Made by a program: the position numbers and the translations under genes | Part shown: in pieces, positions 6,180 to 15,311 of the stretch | Layout of the letters: each line of letters opens with the position of its first letter | Position numbering within the stretch: the first letter of the stretch is position 1 | Source: CALKYB01 sp964510575 | GTDB taxonomy: Bacteria > Bdellovibrionota_C > UBA2361 > SZUA-149 > CALKYB01 | Length of the DNA stretch: 64,000 bases | NCBI GenBank assembly: GCA_964510575.1 | Contig: CAZECN010000012.1 | Location: forward strand, 1 to 64,000 | Direction: 5' to 3' | Notes under the pieces: model-generated | What the model was told of the DNA's origin: nothing | What the model saw: only the letters and a program-made list of their open reading frames with translations | The model's database searches: none

Positions 6180-8635
6180 GATTCTTCCTCCTGGTTTTCT
6201 TCCTGATGACCATTGATTGGTAAACTTACGGTAAAGGTAGTTCCTTCTCCTACTCTAGAGTCAACTGTAATATCTCCTCCATGACGATTCTTTATGATGG
6301 AGCGACAAATGGATAATCCCTGACCAGTCCCCTTTCCTACTTCTTTAGTGGTGAAGAATTGATCGAAAATTTTCTCTTTCACTTGCTCGGGAATACCTGG
6401 TCCATTGTCAGATATGCTTACATCAACAGTACCCTCTTCCAAATTGTCCTTGGTCTCAATAATTATTAAGCCCTTACGATTGTCTGGGCCAAGCGAGTCA
6501 CCCAAGGCATGGGCCGCATTAACTACAATGTTCAAAAAGACCTGGTTTAACTCTCCAGCATAGGCGGGAACCGTCGATATAGATTCATCCAAACGAGTTT
6601 CAATGTCTGCAACATACTTCCACTCGCTCTGACTAACATTCAAAGCTGAACTAACCACCGAGTTGAGGTTAACATCTACCTTTTTATCATCGTCAAGGTG
6701 CGAAAAGTCTTTCATAGCCCTGATAATCCTGGAAACAGCTGTCACACCATCAAGAGAATCATCAATGGCACTAGGTAGTCTCTTACGAATTTTTTTAATT
6801 CTAAGATTCTTCTTTTTGGCTTCAACACTCTCTTTGGTCTCTTCTGGCAGGGTCATGCCATTCAAAGTCTCTTCGCACAAAAGCCCGTATTCGTTAATTC
6901 TATCACAGGCCTTTTTTAGAAACTCAAGGTTATCTCCTATGTATTGCATTGGAGTGTTAATCTCATGCGCTATCCCAGCTGATAGTTGACCTATTGACTC
7001 CAGCCTGTTGATTTGAGCTACTCGTTGCTCAAGTTCCTTCTGGTCAGAAATATTAATTAATACTCCACCCACTGTATCGGTTGACTGATTAACCTTTTGT
7101 CCTCTGGCGAGAATCCATGACTCTTCTCCCCCTCTCTCTCTAATTCTTATTTGATACTCCACCACCGGTAGCTCTCCCTCCGCTACCTTATGGATCTCAT
7201 CAATAAACTCCTTGTAGTCATCCCCTTTTGCATGCTTTTCTAGAGTTTGGCCATCAGCACTGAGTTCATCTAAAGCCAGCTCATACCTCCAGTTTATTGG
7301 AATTTTTAGCTGCTTAGTATTGATGTCGTATTCCCACTCAATAACTTTGGCTGCTACCAGAATAATTCGCCTTCGCAAATCATTAGCTTCGGCTTCCATT
7401 CTCCCCTCTTCCAAATCCGTAGTGAGGGTTTCTAATTCTGAGGCCATATAGTCAAAAGCATTGCCCAGTTCGGCTAGCTCGTCTTTTCCTGTGGCGTTAA
7501 CTCTTGCATCGAAGTTCCCAGAGGCAAGCCTCATAGCGGCAGAAGTTACTTGAGAAAACTTTCTCCTAATGGCTAGAAGTCCAAGACCTGCCAAAGATAA
7601 CGCTCCGATAGTCAATAGACCACCTAAAAACAATAAGTTTTTTCTTAGCTTTGTATTAACGGAGAATATCTTCTCCTTGTCTAGCTCCAGTAGTAGAGTC
7701 CAAGGCTGGCCTGAGTTAATTTTAAGATCAGAAATACTATCCTTTAGAGCAAGTTGTGTTTTGTTATTCTCCTCGTCTATATATTCTGCAGAATTACTAC
7801 CATCCTTAAAGAGACCTAGAAATCCAGAACCATCTGCTAAAGGTGTGAATGACCCATGGGTCTGGTGGGCAATTTCATTGCTCCCATTCAGTAATATAAT
7901 TTTATTCTCAGAAAATTTCTGTAGGCTTTTAGAAAAGCGGTTCACCCTTGCAGCGATATCTTTTATGTCAATGCTAATTTTAATAACACCGAGATAATCC
8001 CCTGCCGCATCCTCAACTCTTAGAGCCAAGCCTGAAGAATAGGATTTTGAACTATCATCGTAACTTATATCTCCCAAGTACCTTCCATTCTCCCAAGCAG
8101 TTTGCCACCATATTTCATCGTTCTGTTTGTAATCTGTGGTTCGAGAAGTTTGGGCAATATTGCCCCCAAATTTATTAGTCACGAATACTTCAGCAAAAAT
8201 ATCATAACCGTATCCCTCTAAATATTCGTTCAGTCTGTCTTTAAGCGAAATTGCTAAATCATTCGCCATCAAACCGTCCATTAAGGCACTGGTTCGATCC
8301 TCAGGAACTGACCTCCACTGTTCATCCAACTCTAGCACCTGCTGATTGGGGTCAGGAAGATTTGCAAAAGCTTCGTTTGAGCCATGTAAGGAATTAATGA
8401 TCAAAGGATTTTTGGAAAAAGCCTTCCAAAGAGTTTCATGAGCTTTGAAGATTTCTGATATTTCAGCAGATAAGGTGTTTAGCTGAGTTTCAGCATTATC
8501 CCGAGTTTGTCGCTCAAGTTCCACTGAGGATTTCCCCAATGAGTAATAACTAAAGTACCAAAAAATAGAAACTATCAGCAGCACCAAGCCGGTGATCATC
8601 TGGCTGATTGAAATTCTAGAAATTAGTGATTTCAT
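6176..8635 (-). CDS. Membrane sensor histidine kinase (periplasmic sensor, HAMP, PAS, kinase)
   Basis: An 819-residue kinase. One transmembrane helix is near residues 13-32 and a second near 333-355. Between them is a periplasmic region of about 300 residues, of a size and pattern (EIWWQTAWENGRYLGDISYD) typical of double-Cache sensors. A HAMP linker follows at about 356-410, then a PAS-like segment (about 425-540), and a dimerisation helix with the phosphoacceptor His in AGIAHEINTPMQYI near residue 556. The ATP-binding part shows the N box (NIVVNAAHAL), DNGPGIP and GKGTGQGLSI. The gene sits between two receiver-only genes (5790-6179 and 8663-9067), forming a three-gene phosphorelay. The signal sensed is unknown. 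Confidence 0.92.
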   Translation of the reverse strand: MKSLISRISISQMITGLVLLIVSIFWYFSYYSLGKSSVELERQTRDNAETQLNTLSAEISEIFKAHETLWKAFSKNPLIINSLHGSNEAFANLPDPNQQVLELDEQWRSVPEDRTSALMDGLMANDLAISLKDRLNEYLEGYGYDIFAEVFVTNKFGGNIAQTSRTTDYKQNDEIWWQTAWENGRYLGDISYDDSSKSYSSGLALRVEDAAGDYLGVIKISIDIKDIAARVNRFSKSLQKFSENKIILLNGSNEIAHQTHGSFTPLADGSGFLGLFKDGSNSAEYIDEENNKTQLALKDSISDLKINSGQPWTLLLELDKEKIFSVNTKLRKNLLFLGGLLTIGALSLAGLGLLAIRRKFSQVTSAAMRLASGNFDARVNATGKDELAELGNAFDYMASELETLTTDLEEGRMEAEANDLRRRIILVAAKVIEWEYDINTKQLKIPINWRYELALDELSADGQTLEKHAKGDDYKEFIDEIHKVAEGELPVVEYQIRIRERGGEESWILARGQKVNQSTDTVGGVLINISDQKELEQRVAQINRLESIGQLSAGIAHEINTPMQYIGDNLEFLKKACDRINEYGLLCEETLNGMTLPEETKESVEAKKKNLRIKKIRKRLPSAIDDSLDGVTAVSRIIRAMKDFSHLDDDKKVDVNLNSVVSSALNVSQSEWKYVADIETRLDESISTVPAYAGELNQVFLNIVVNAAHALGDSLGPDNRKGLIIIETKDNLEEGTVDVSISDNGPGIPEQVKEKIFDQFFTTKEVGKGTGQGLSICRSIIKNRHGGDITVDSRVGEGTTFTVSLPINGHQEENQEEES

Positions 8636-8662
8636 TAGTGCTATCCAATATATATTAAGTTT

Positions 8663-9067
8663 CTAGGTATCAGCTTGCTTGCGCTCAGCAAGGAGTTTGT
8701 GAATGACGGCAATTAGGTCATGAGCTTTGAAAGGCTTTTCAATGACTTCAAAAGCTCCGTAGCGCTCCGCATTTTGAAGAAGACTGTCTGCATCTAGAAA
8801 CTCTAATGAGACATCACCACCAGACATGGCAATTACAGGGATCTCCATTTGCCACTCGTGGAGTTTTTGCATCAACTCCAGCCCACCCATATCGGGCATT
8901 AGTAGATCGGTGACGACTATATCTACATGTTTAGTGCTGATAATCTCTAAAGCCTTTTGGCCATTTTCAGCACCAAGAAGCTCGAAGTCTTCATCCTCTA
9001 GACGAAGACTAAGGGCCCTACGAAGGGCTTCCTCGTCATCAACAATTAAAATTACTGGGTCACTCAT
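8663..9067 (-). CDS. Single-domain response regulator
   Basis: A receiver-only protein. The open frame allows a GTG at 9073, but the ATG at 9067 is better placed behind AGGG with 5 nt spacing, giving MSDPVILIVDDEE. Counted from the GTG, phosphoacceptor Asp56 lies in VTDLLMPD, Ser84 occupies the conserved Ser/Thr position (AMSGG), and Lys113 lies in EKPF. There is no output domain. It is the first gene of the operon with the sensor kinase, 27 bp upstream of it. Together with the 129-residue regulator at the other end, the kinase has two receiver partners, suggesting a branched signal or a phosphate-sink arrangement as in chemotaxis-like systems. This functional split is inference. Confidence 0.9.
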   Translation of the reverse strand: MSDPVILIVDDEEALRRALSLRLEDEDFELLGAENGQKALEIISTKHVDIVVTDLLMPDMGGLELMQKLHEWQMEIPVIAMSGGDVSLEFLDADSLLQNAERYGAFEVIEKPFKAHDLIAVIHKLLAERKQADT

Positions 9068-9217
9068 TTTCACCCTAAAAACTCTTTAAATTTGCGCAAA
9101 CTTGTTGCGATTTAGATTAAAAAGTAGGTGAAAAGGGTGCAGTTTTTTAAAAATAGAGAGATTTCAGGGTGATACCCATAAAGCCCTCTCAGGTAACTAC
9201 CTTCCTAGAAAAATCTC

Positions 9218-9661
9218 TCAAAGGTAAAATTTATCTCGAAAAATTCTATCAAAAGAATATCGCCCAGCACCCGAAAATAAGAGAGCCAAGTAAGGTAATA
9301 AGTATAATAGCGCTGGTTCACGTACTTTTAGAGGATCATCAGCATGAACAATGAAAAAAGCTACTAGCATCGTCACCAATAAAGGTAAGCAAGCAAAACG
9401 AGTAAATAAACCAACTACCAGCAGGGCCGCGCAGACTACTTCAGCAAAAACTGCTAAGTACAAGCTCAGCTCAGCTCCAATTCCCAGCGGGTCTGGAAAG
9501 GCTATTGTTTCAGCACCAATCTTCTGAGCCTTACTCCACCCGTGCAACCATATCATTAACCCACCAGCGTAAAGCCTAACGAGTAGAACCCCCAAATCCC
9601 GCCCATTTGGGGAAGGTTTATCGGTTGGTCCGCAGGCAAATTTCAAAAACGCAGTCCACAT
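9218..9661 (-). CDS. DoxX-family membrane protein
   Basis: 147 residues with four hydrophobic helices. The arrangement typical of DoxX is visible: LLVRLYAGGLMIWLHGWSK in helix 1, an amphipathic loop with FPDPLGIG, then LAVFAEVVCAALLVVGLFTR (helix 2), LPLLVTMLVAFFIVHA (helix 3) and a last helix ending in the motif GAGRYSFDR. DoxX-like proteins are inner-membrane proteins linked to quinone or sulfur redox processes and to oxidative stress; the exact reaction is not known for most members. It is a single gene between the response-regulator operon and mobile element 2. Confidence 0.88.
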   Translation of the reverse strand: MWTAFLKFACGPTDKPSPNGRDLGVLLVRLYAGGLMIWLHGWSKAQKIGAETIAFPDPLGIGAELSLYLAVFAEVVCAALLVVGLFTRFACLPLLVTMLVAFFIVHADDPLKVREPALLYLLPYLALLFSGAGRYSFDRIFRDKFYL

Positions 9662-9756
9662 GGCAGTCTCCTTGTTCAGCTTTATTCTGATTCAATTCCA
9701 AGGTATAGCAATCTCTTACATTTAAAAACAATCAATAATGTTGACACTTGACCCTA

Positions 9757-10066
9757 ATATACCCCGTCTACTTGAAATTTCGGCTTTTTCTGTACTTGTC
9801 GTAAAGGGGTATAAGCAGTGCGTAGCACTGCCAGACAACAGGTATACTGAAACCAGAAATATAACTGCAAGGGCGAAGCCCTTGGCTAGAAAAGATATAA
9901 TTCTAGCATTTTTACTGGATTTTTATGATTTTCTTGCGAAGCTTCGCTTCACTGTATATTTTTAGACGAGGTATATCTGTCTAATGGCTTTGCTTTCGCA
10001 AAGCTTATACTGAAACCTAATGTAAGCTTTAGTAAAATACGAAATTTAAAGTGGTTTCAGTATATA
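9757..10066. mobile_element. Structured repeat element, copy 2 (covarying terminal hairpins)
   Basis: A 310-bp noncoding unit with the same plan as the copy at 5424-5719 but different stem sequences. X (TATACCCCGTCTA, 9758-9770) pairs locally with 9806-9813 and, over 12 of 13 positions, with 9963-9975. Y (TATACTGAAACC) occurs at 9843-9854 and 10006-10017 and pairs with Y' at 10053-10064. Hairpin A is GCAGTGC/GCACTGC (9815-9831), followed by CAGACAAC. Hairpin B is GCTTTGC/GCAAAGC (9987-10004), preceded by ATCTGTCTAATGG. Loop motifs GAAATTTCGG (left) and CGAAATTT (right) are conserved. Internal hairpins include AAGGGC/GCCCTT. The unit fills most of the DoxX-TerB intergenic gap (9662-10144), and no coding frame inside looks real. 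Confidence 0.65.
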
Positions 10067-10144
10067 GCATTGAAAGAATCGTAATAAAGGGTTTACGATA
10101 GCAGCGTTTGGCCAATTAAGTATTAAGGGAGTTTAAACTTAGCA

Positions 10145-10660
10145 ATGTTTGATAATAGTATTTCTGATTTTTTCAGAGGGAAATCCAGGCTCGAGTTCGA
10201 TAAAGATGGTGAACCAAGTAGCCAGGATGTCAGGATTGCAGTTGTAGTATTGATGATTTCGCTAGCTAGACAAGATGGCGACTTCTGTCCTAGCGAAGGC
10301 AAGGGCGTTGCTCGAGCGCTTTCTAGGCATTTTGGTCTCAATGAAACCGAAGCTATCGAGCTAACTGAGTTGGTTAGTCCGCTTAGTAAGAATTTTGATA
10401 ATATCGAAGAATTTGTTTCAATTGTTAATGAAAAGTTCAACGAAGAGCAAAAGCAACTTGTTCTCGCAATGATTTGGTCACTAGCTCTGGCCGATGGTGT
10501 TGCCGATAGGTTAGAAACCAACTTCGCTACTGTCCTAAGAAACAGACTAAATCTCACAATAGATCAAGCAGTAACGGCTAGACAGTTAGCAGAGGAACAA
10601 GACCAAGACATCGCCTTGGCTCTTACTGCAGCCACAAAGTCAGCGGATTTGCACCACTAG
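10145..10660 (+). CDS. TerB-like (tellurite-resistance-fold) protein
   Basis: A 171-residue soluble helical protein matching the TerB/DjlA-N fold: RIAVVVLMISLARQDGDFCPSE (helix with metal-site-like Asp/Glu), RALSRHFGLNETEAIEL, then the second half of the pseudo-repeat MIWSLALADGVADRLET. In this family paired acidic helices (DGD...E) can bind divalent metal. TerB proteins appear in stress and phage-defence settings but many, like this one, stand alone. The gene starts 79 bp past mobile element 2 and converges on the next gene with 5 bp between the stops. A promoter, if any, would lie at the element's edge. Confidence 0.82.
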   Translation: MFDNSISDFFRGKSRLEFDKDGEPSSQDVRIAVVVLMISLARQDGDFCPSEGKGVARALSRHFGLNETEAIELTELVSPLSKNFDNIEEFVSIVNEKFNEEQKQLVLAMIWSLALADGVADRLETNFATVLRNRLNLTIDQAVTARQLAEEQDQDIALALTAATKSADLHH

Positions 10661-10665
10661 GAGTT

Positions 10666-11655
10666 TTATCTTCGACTTAAATGAAGGCTTATCTGACCTT
10701 CAGAGCTAGGCTCTCTTGACGTTCCTGAAGTTAACCTTGAGCTTTCAACCCCTTCAGACATTAGCTTACCTCTAAGTTGCTCAGCCCTTTGCTTCGCTGT
10801 CTTTTGATCCGAAGAAACTGGGGAGATTATTTCAAGTTGGTAGTCCGGGTAGTTTTTTAAAACACTAGCTAGGTTTCGAATTTGAATATCGGAGCCTCCT
10901 AACAAATTAGCACTACCTGATTCAAACCCGATACGCTCCAAGTTAAAACTTGCTTCACTTTCACCCAGCTTAAGCGCCTCAGATAACCTGTGAACAGATG
11001 AACCATTTTCCGTAACTATACTTCCCTGCTGTTCAAGCTTAATCTCCACAGGTTCGGCATAGTTTTGGTCAAAATGAATAACCTTTTCGATTTGCGGCGC
11101 AGCAAGATCTGATGGCCCAGCTTGAGCAGCGGCTGAGCCAACAGAATTATCTAAGCCAACCCCTTCATTTCCAAAAGAACCAACAGGAAGTGCAGAAGTA
11201 AGTTTCTGCGACTCTGAAGGCAAGTTTTGATCAGAACTGCTCTGATCAGAAAGGCCCGAGCTTCCTTGCGAACCACTACCTGACAAATTTTCTCTTATCG
11301 AACTATTTCTAGAAGACTCGCCTGTCTGAGGCTTACTACCTTGGGCCTCCTGAGGAGATTGTTTTTTAGCAGCACTGGAATTTCCAGTCCTTTCTTTTTG
11401 TTTTTTTTGCTCGTTAACTAAATCACTATTTTTCCTAGCAAGTTTTTCCAACTCCTGATCGCTCATTGGCTGTTTCAAGTTCGCATTAGGGCGGGATTCG
11501 CCATCCAGGTGAACCTGTTGCTCATCTGAACTAAAAGACTGAATTAAAAAAACTAGAATCAAACAAACAATCAACGGAACGAATCCAAGCCAACTCTTCA
11601 GTAAAGACTTTTCCTGACTCCCCTCAACATCTTTTCGACTCTCTTCACTCTTCAC
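10666..11655 (-). CDS. Membrane-anchored protein with degenerate OmpA-like C-terminal domain
   Basis: 329 residues. One transmembrane helix near residues 24-40 (LGFVPLIVCLILVFLIQ) follows a short charged cytoplasmic tail. Next comes a long Ser/Gln/Lys-rich, probably disordered periplasmic linker (about 60-200). The C-terminal 110 residues resemble OmpA/MotB peptidoglycan-binding domains: IGFESGSANLL, an amphipathic helix, a LEIISP strand in place of the usual GHTD, then QRAEQLRGKLMSEGVESSRL. The replacement of the GHTD region means peptidoglycan binding is uncertain. The gene shares the strand of the FAD protein upstream, 39 bp away. Confidence 0.65.
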   Translation of the reverse strand: MKSEESRKDVEGSQEKSLLKSWLGFVPLIVCLILVFLIQSFSSDEQQVHLDGESRPNANLKQPMSDQELEKLARKNSDLVNEQKKQKERTGNSSAAKKQSPQEAQGSKPQTGESSRNSSIRENLSGSGSQGSSGLSDQSSSDQNLPSESQKLTSALPVGSFGNEGVGLDNSVGSAAAQAGPSDLAAPQIEKVIHFDQNYAEPVEIKLEQQGSIVTENGSSVHRLSEALKLGESEASFNLERIGFESGSANLLGGSDIQIRNLASVLKNYPDYQLEIISPVSSDQKTAKQRAEQLRGKLMSEGVESSRLTSGTSREPSSEGQISLHLSRR

Positions 11656-11694
11656 TTAGATTTCTCCAAACTAAACGTTTCCTATAACAACCAA

Positions 11695-13278
11695 CTAGCA
11701 CAATCTTTCAGCTATTCTAGATGCCACCTGTGCCCCGTCGATTGCAGCCGAGACTATTCCGCCAGCATAACCTGCCCCTTCCCCTGCTGCATAGACCCCT
11801 GGCATCCCTGGGACTTGAACAGTTTCAGAATCTCTTGGGATGCGAACGGGTGCAGAAGTTCTAGACTCTGGTGCAACAATCACTGCTTTTGAAGATATAA
11901 AACCCGGCATCTTTCGCTCAAAATCGATAAATCCCTGGCGAAGAGATGATATTATAGCCTCTGGGAACAATTCCTCCATGGCAACTGGTACGATACCTGG
12001 GTTATAGGAACAATCAGGAAGCTCCTGCGAACCACCCCCCTCTACAAAACTATCTAACCTTTGAGCAGGGGCCTTCAAACCTTTTACACCTGCACTCCAA
12101 CAATTTTGCTCTATTCGTTCCTGAAAAGAAAGGAATCTCAACTGAGCATTATCATTGGCATCCAAAAAATCCTCGCTACCATCTATCTCTACTACGATTC
12201 CCGAGTTCGAAAATTTGCTATTACGTTTAGATGGAGACCAACCATTTACAACCAATTGCCCCTCTCGGGTTGCAGCCGGACATATTATACCCCCTGGGCA
12301 CATGCAAAATGAATAGACTCCCTTACCGGCTACTCTGGTTTTTAAACTATAACTGGCTGCTGGAAGATCTTCTCGAGAGTCGCCATGACGCAAAGCATCA
12401 ATAAGTTCTCGCGGATGCTCAACTCGAACGCCCAAAGCAAAGCCCTTTGGCTCTAGGCTGACACCTTTATCGATTAACAGGTGGTAGATCTCAGGAGATG
12501 AATGCCCAGTGGCAAGCAACACGGCAGGAAAGTCTAACTCCTCACCAGAATGAAGCTTGATTATCACCTTGCTAGCTTCTCTAGCGGAAATATCAACCAC
12601 TTTCTGATCAAATCTTATCTCTCCTCCCAGGGAAACAATCTTATCTGAGATAGCGCTAATAATATCTGGCAACTTATTAGTTCCAACATGAGCATGGGTG
12701 TCTATTTTTAAATTTGAATCTCCCCCAAACTCGATCAAATGACTAAGCACCCAATCCCGATCATTTTTCGCAACGCTGCGGCAATAAAGCTTTCCATCCG
12801 AAAAAGTCCCAGCGCCGCCCTCACCAAAACAGTAATTACTCTCGGCCAATAAATCTCGGCCTCTCGAAATTGTGGCAACATCTTTTCTGCGCTCTCTGAC
12901 AGGCTTCCCTCTTTCAACTAAAACCGGTCGAAGACCCATCTCAATAAGCCTCAAAGCAGCAAAAAGCCCAGCTGGACCTGCTCCAACCACAGCAACGCTC
13001 TCTTTTCCGGCGACATTACCTAAGCAGGTAAAATTGTTCTTTTTCCTGCTGCGTTTCATTCCTTTCGGGTAAACACGGTAAACGAGTTCCCAAACTGGAG
13101 GCCTAGGGCGTGCGTCAAGTGAACGCTTAATTAGTTCAATCTCTCCAATCTCAACCTGCTGCCCAGCCTTTAACGATATTAATTCTCGGGCAGCTGTCTC
13201 GGATGGTTCAGAATCGCTACTTCTGATGGTAATTTCTTGAAATTTTTCCACTCTAGTTGAAATCATACCAAAATTCAT
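11695..13278 (-). CDS. NAD(FAD)-utilising dehydrogenase (COG2509-type FAD protein)
   Basis: 527 residues. A small N-terminal alpha/beta domain (about 1-90) of the kind seen in this family precedes the Rossmann motif VVGAGPAGLFAALRL with the acid VER at the end of strand 2. The stretch SNYCFGEGGAGTFSDGKLYCRS, a second nucleotide segment (LLATGHSSPE) and the C-terminal APESRTSAPVRIPRD and GMPGVYAAGEGAGYAGGIVSAA complete the pattern. These are uncharacterised cytoplasmic flavoproteins, broadly conserved; the substrate is unknown. The start overlaps the end of the upstream glycosyltransferase gene by 26 bp, so the two are probably cotranscribed. Confidence 0.88.
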   Translation of the reverse strand: MNFGMISTRVEKFQEITIRSSDSEPSETAARELISLKAGQQVEIGEIELIKRSLDARPRPPVWELVYRVYPKGMKRSRKKNNFTCLGNVAGKESVAVVGAGPAGLFAALRLIEMGLRPVLVERGKPVRERRKDVATISRGRDLLAESNYCFGEGGAGTFSDGKLYCRSVAKNDRDWVLSHLIEFGGDSNLKIDTHAHVGTNKLPDIISAISDKIVSLGGEIRFDQKVVDISAREASKVIIKLHSGEELDFPAVLLATGHSSPEIYHLLIDKGVSLEPKGFALGVRVEHPRELIDALRHGDSREDLPAASYSLKTRVAGKGVYSFCMCPGGIICPAATREGQLVVNGWSPSKRNSKFSNSGIVVEIDGSEDFLDANDNAQLRFLSFQERIEQNCWSAGVKGLKAPAQRLDSFVEGGGSQELPDCSYNPGIVPVAMEELFPEAIISSLRQGFIDFERKMPGFISSKAVIVAPESRTSAPVRIPRDSETVQVPGMPGVYAAGEGAGYAGGIVSAAIDGAQVASRIAERLC

Positions 13279-13966
13279 CGGCGAAGGCTTTGCTTCGATT
13301 TTTTAGCAAATCCCTCATCAACCAAGGCCTAAGTACAAAATACCAATCGCCATAGTAATCAAACTTTCTACAAGAGGTAACAATCCAAGCTTTCTTTAAT
13401 ATCTTAAACTTCTTCCCCTGGGTCCTTCCATATTCTTTTAGCCTCTTAGCAAAGTCTATATCTTCCGCACTAACCAAAGAAGGATCGAACCCGCCGATCT
13501 CCTCAAAACTTTTCCTCTCTGTGAAGAAAAGTCCGCCAGAAATCATATGCTTCAGAGCGAGTGGCAGAAGCATCAAACCGGTAATAAAAATTCCCAAAGA
13601 CCATCGCTCCGGCAATATAACAACGCCACCACCAATATGTTTGGTTGACTCCATCGAGGAACTAATGTTGGCAAACATTTTTTCAGACACAACGCTATCA
13701 GCATCAACAGTGACGATGAACTTTCCTTTTGCTAGAGCTGCCCCCGCATTACGAATTTTTGAGAGATTTTTGTCTTGGTTATCGACAACTCTACAACCTT
13801 CATTTTCGGCAATTAAAGCAGTTCGGTCAGTGCATCGGTTACAAACGACTATTATTTCAAAACTAGAATCAACCAAAGAGAGAGATTTCTTTAAAGCTTC
13901 AAGACAAACTGGAAGATGATTCTCTTCATTTCTGGCTGGTATTACAATGGAAAAAACTGGATCCAT
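13253..13966 (-). CDS. Family 2 glycosyltransferase (GT-A)
   Basis: 237 residues comprising one GT-A domain. FSIVIPARNEENHLPVCLEAL opens the nucleotide-sugar fold. The conserved EIIVVCNRCTDRT segment follows, and the metal-binding DXD-type motif is VDADS near residue 94. A hydrophobic stretch near 130-142 (LGIFITGLMLLPLAL) may be membrane-associated. The donor and acceptor cannot be told from sequence. The family includes glycosyltransferases of lipid carriers and cell-surface polymers. The 3' end overlaps the following FAD protein gene by 26 bp. Confidence 0.88.
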   Translation of the reverse strand: MDPVFSIVIPARNEENHLPVCLEALKKSLSLVDSSFEIIVVCNRCTDRTALIAENEGCRVVDNQDKNLSKIRNAGAALAKGKFIVTVDADSVVSEKMFANISSSMESTKHIGGGVVILPERWSLGIFITGLMLLPLALKHMISGGLFFTERKSFEEIGGFDPSLVSAEDIDFAKRLKEYGRTQGKKFKILKKAWIVTSCRKFDYYGDWYFVLRPWLMRDLLKNRSKAFADEFWYDFN

Positions 13967-14105
13967 CTAGGCTTGTCCTGCAAGTGAGTTGAATGGTCTA
14001 GTATTAGGATCAGGCTAACACTCGGAAAGTGGTTAGCATAACCGCTATCCCTCTAGCAAAGAATCCATTCAACAGCAGAAAAGATCTTCATTTGCTACTC
14101 CAAAC

Positions 14106-14423
14106 TCATCTGGCACTAAAGCCAAAATCACTTCTGGCTTCGTCAAACTCCAGCAACACCTCTCTCCCTATCGTCGCGAAGTCACGACTGAGTCTTTGCT
14201 CGTGCATCAGTTTCTCTGAAACTATTTTACTGGCAGTGAAAATTTTTATTGGTGAACAGAAGCACAAGACGGTTTTTGGTAAAAAATAGTTATACCTATC
14301 TATTGTTAAGGAGATATCTCTCCCATGCTGGCTAATTTGATAGTGACCAATAGGAACCCCGTCAAAGCTCTTTCTTAGAAACACCCAGTCCCGACTAATT
14401 TTATCGCAATTACCAACTACCAA
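14106..14423 (-). CDS. Hypothetical protein, 105 residues
   Basis: A frame starting at TTG with an AGGAAG site 5 nt upstream. The product is soluble and basic, with no clear domain; FLRKSFDGVPIGHYQISQHGRDISLTI looks like a beta-rich module and the C-terminal part is helical with many charged residues. I recognise no family. Support is moderate: the start site is good and the frame is longer than the plus-strand competitor at 14029-14289, which has a low-complexity Ser/Leu composition. A short inverted repeat lies downstream at 14014-14037. Confidence 0.45.
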   Translation of the reverse strand: MVVGNCDKISRDWVFLRKSFDGVPIGHYQISQHGRDISLTIDRYNYFLPKTVLCFCSPIKIFTASKIVSEKLMHEQRLSRDFATIGREVLLEFDEARSDFGFSAR

Positions 14424-14576
14424 AATAACTTCCTAAGCTAACCCTAAATGCTAGACACATGGGTTATTTCGTCAACTGCAGTAAGTAGTTTCAATAATTA
14501 TCGTCTTTTTATAAACCTAAAAAATCCTGTGGGTAACTGTGGAGCAAATTAAAGTTTTTTATGAGATGATTATATA

Positions 14577-15311
14577 ATGAAGAATACTATTGTAATCACC
14601 GGTGCCACCTCTGGCATTGGTTTGGAATTAGCAAAGCACTACCTTGATCAATCTGAGGAGTTGATATTGATCGGGAGGAGATCTCTAAAAGAACTGGACT
14701 CCGCAATCTTTAAGGAGAGCAACTATCTCCAGCTCGACCTTAGTAAAATTGGTGGAAACTCAATCCTCGCTGAACAACTCAATAAAAGAAATATTAGCGA
14801 AATTGATTTACTCATTCATTGCGCTGCGATTGGGAAGTATCAAGAGGTAAAGGAGGTTTGCGGAAACGAACTCGAAGAGTTGATCCAAACTAACTTAAAA
14901 TCTCCAATAGAAATTACCCACAGCCTTTTACCTAAGCTGATTCAGTCCTCCGGCAAGGTGGTCTTCATTAGTTCAATTATGTCTAATATGCCTTGTAAAG
15001 AATTCGCCAGTTATGCCGCCAGTAAAGCTGCTCTAGATTCTTTTGCCCGCAGCCTAAGAGTAGAGTTGGAAGGACAATGCTCAGTACTAAACTTTCAGCC
15101 TGGGGGAACTAGCACTGGTATGCATCAAAAAGCGGGGGTGCCTGCTGAAACGATAGGGAGCTTCAAATTAAAATCACCCCTATCAGTGGCCAAAAAAATT
15201 GTAAAAGCAATTGAGTCTAACTCAAACCTAGGCTCTGATACTTTCGGTAATAAACTAGTGGCTTTCGCTGGTAGACGAGTAGCAGGGCTACTTTCAGTGG
15301 CGACGAAATAA
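14577..15311 (+). CDS. Short-chain dehydrogenase/reductase
   Basis: A classical SDR of 244 residues, the usual length. Cofactor motif TGATSGIG near the N-terminus, with a basic residue after strand 2 (GRRS) that favours NADP. The catalytic pattern includes Ser in FISSIMSN and YAASK. The substrate is not identifiable. It is followed by a second SDR with a one-base overlap (TAATG), so the pair are translationally coupled and probably act on related substrates. Confidence 0.9.
   Translation: MKNTIVITGATSGIGLELAKHYLDQSEELILIGRRSLKELDSAIFKESNYLQLDLSKIGGNSILAEQLNKRNISEIDLLIHCAAIGKYQEVKEVCGNELEELIQTNLKSPIEITHSLLPKLIQSSGKVVFISSIMSNMPCKEFASYAASKAALDSFARSLRVELEGQCSVLNFQPGGTSTGMHQKAGVPAETIGSFKLKSPLSVAKKIVKAIESNSNLGSDTFGNKLVAFAGRRVAGLLSVATK

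Noticed and set aside
10123..10557. 144-codon minus-strand frame opposite the TerB-like gene
   Set aside because: Ser/Leu-rich antisense shadow of a well-supported plus-strand gene.
14014..14037. Inverted repeat resembling an integron attC or transposon end
   Set aside because: The GCTAAC/GTTAGC arms do not fit the RYYYAAC/GTTRRRY consensus and no cassette structure is present.
14029..14289. 86-codon plus-strand frame
   Set aside because: Low-complexity Ser/Leu content and overlap with a better minus-strand frame.
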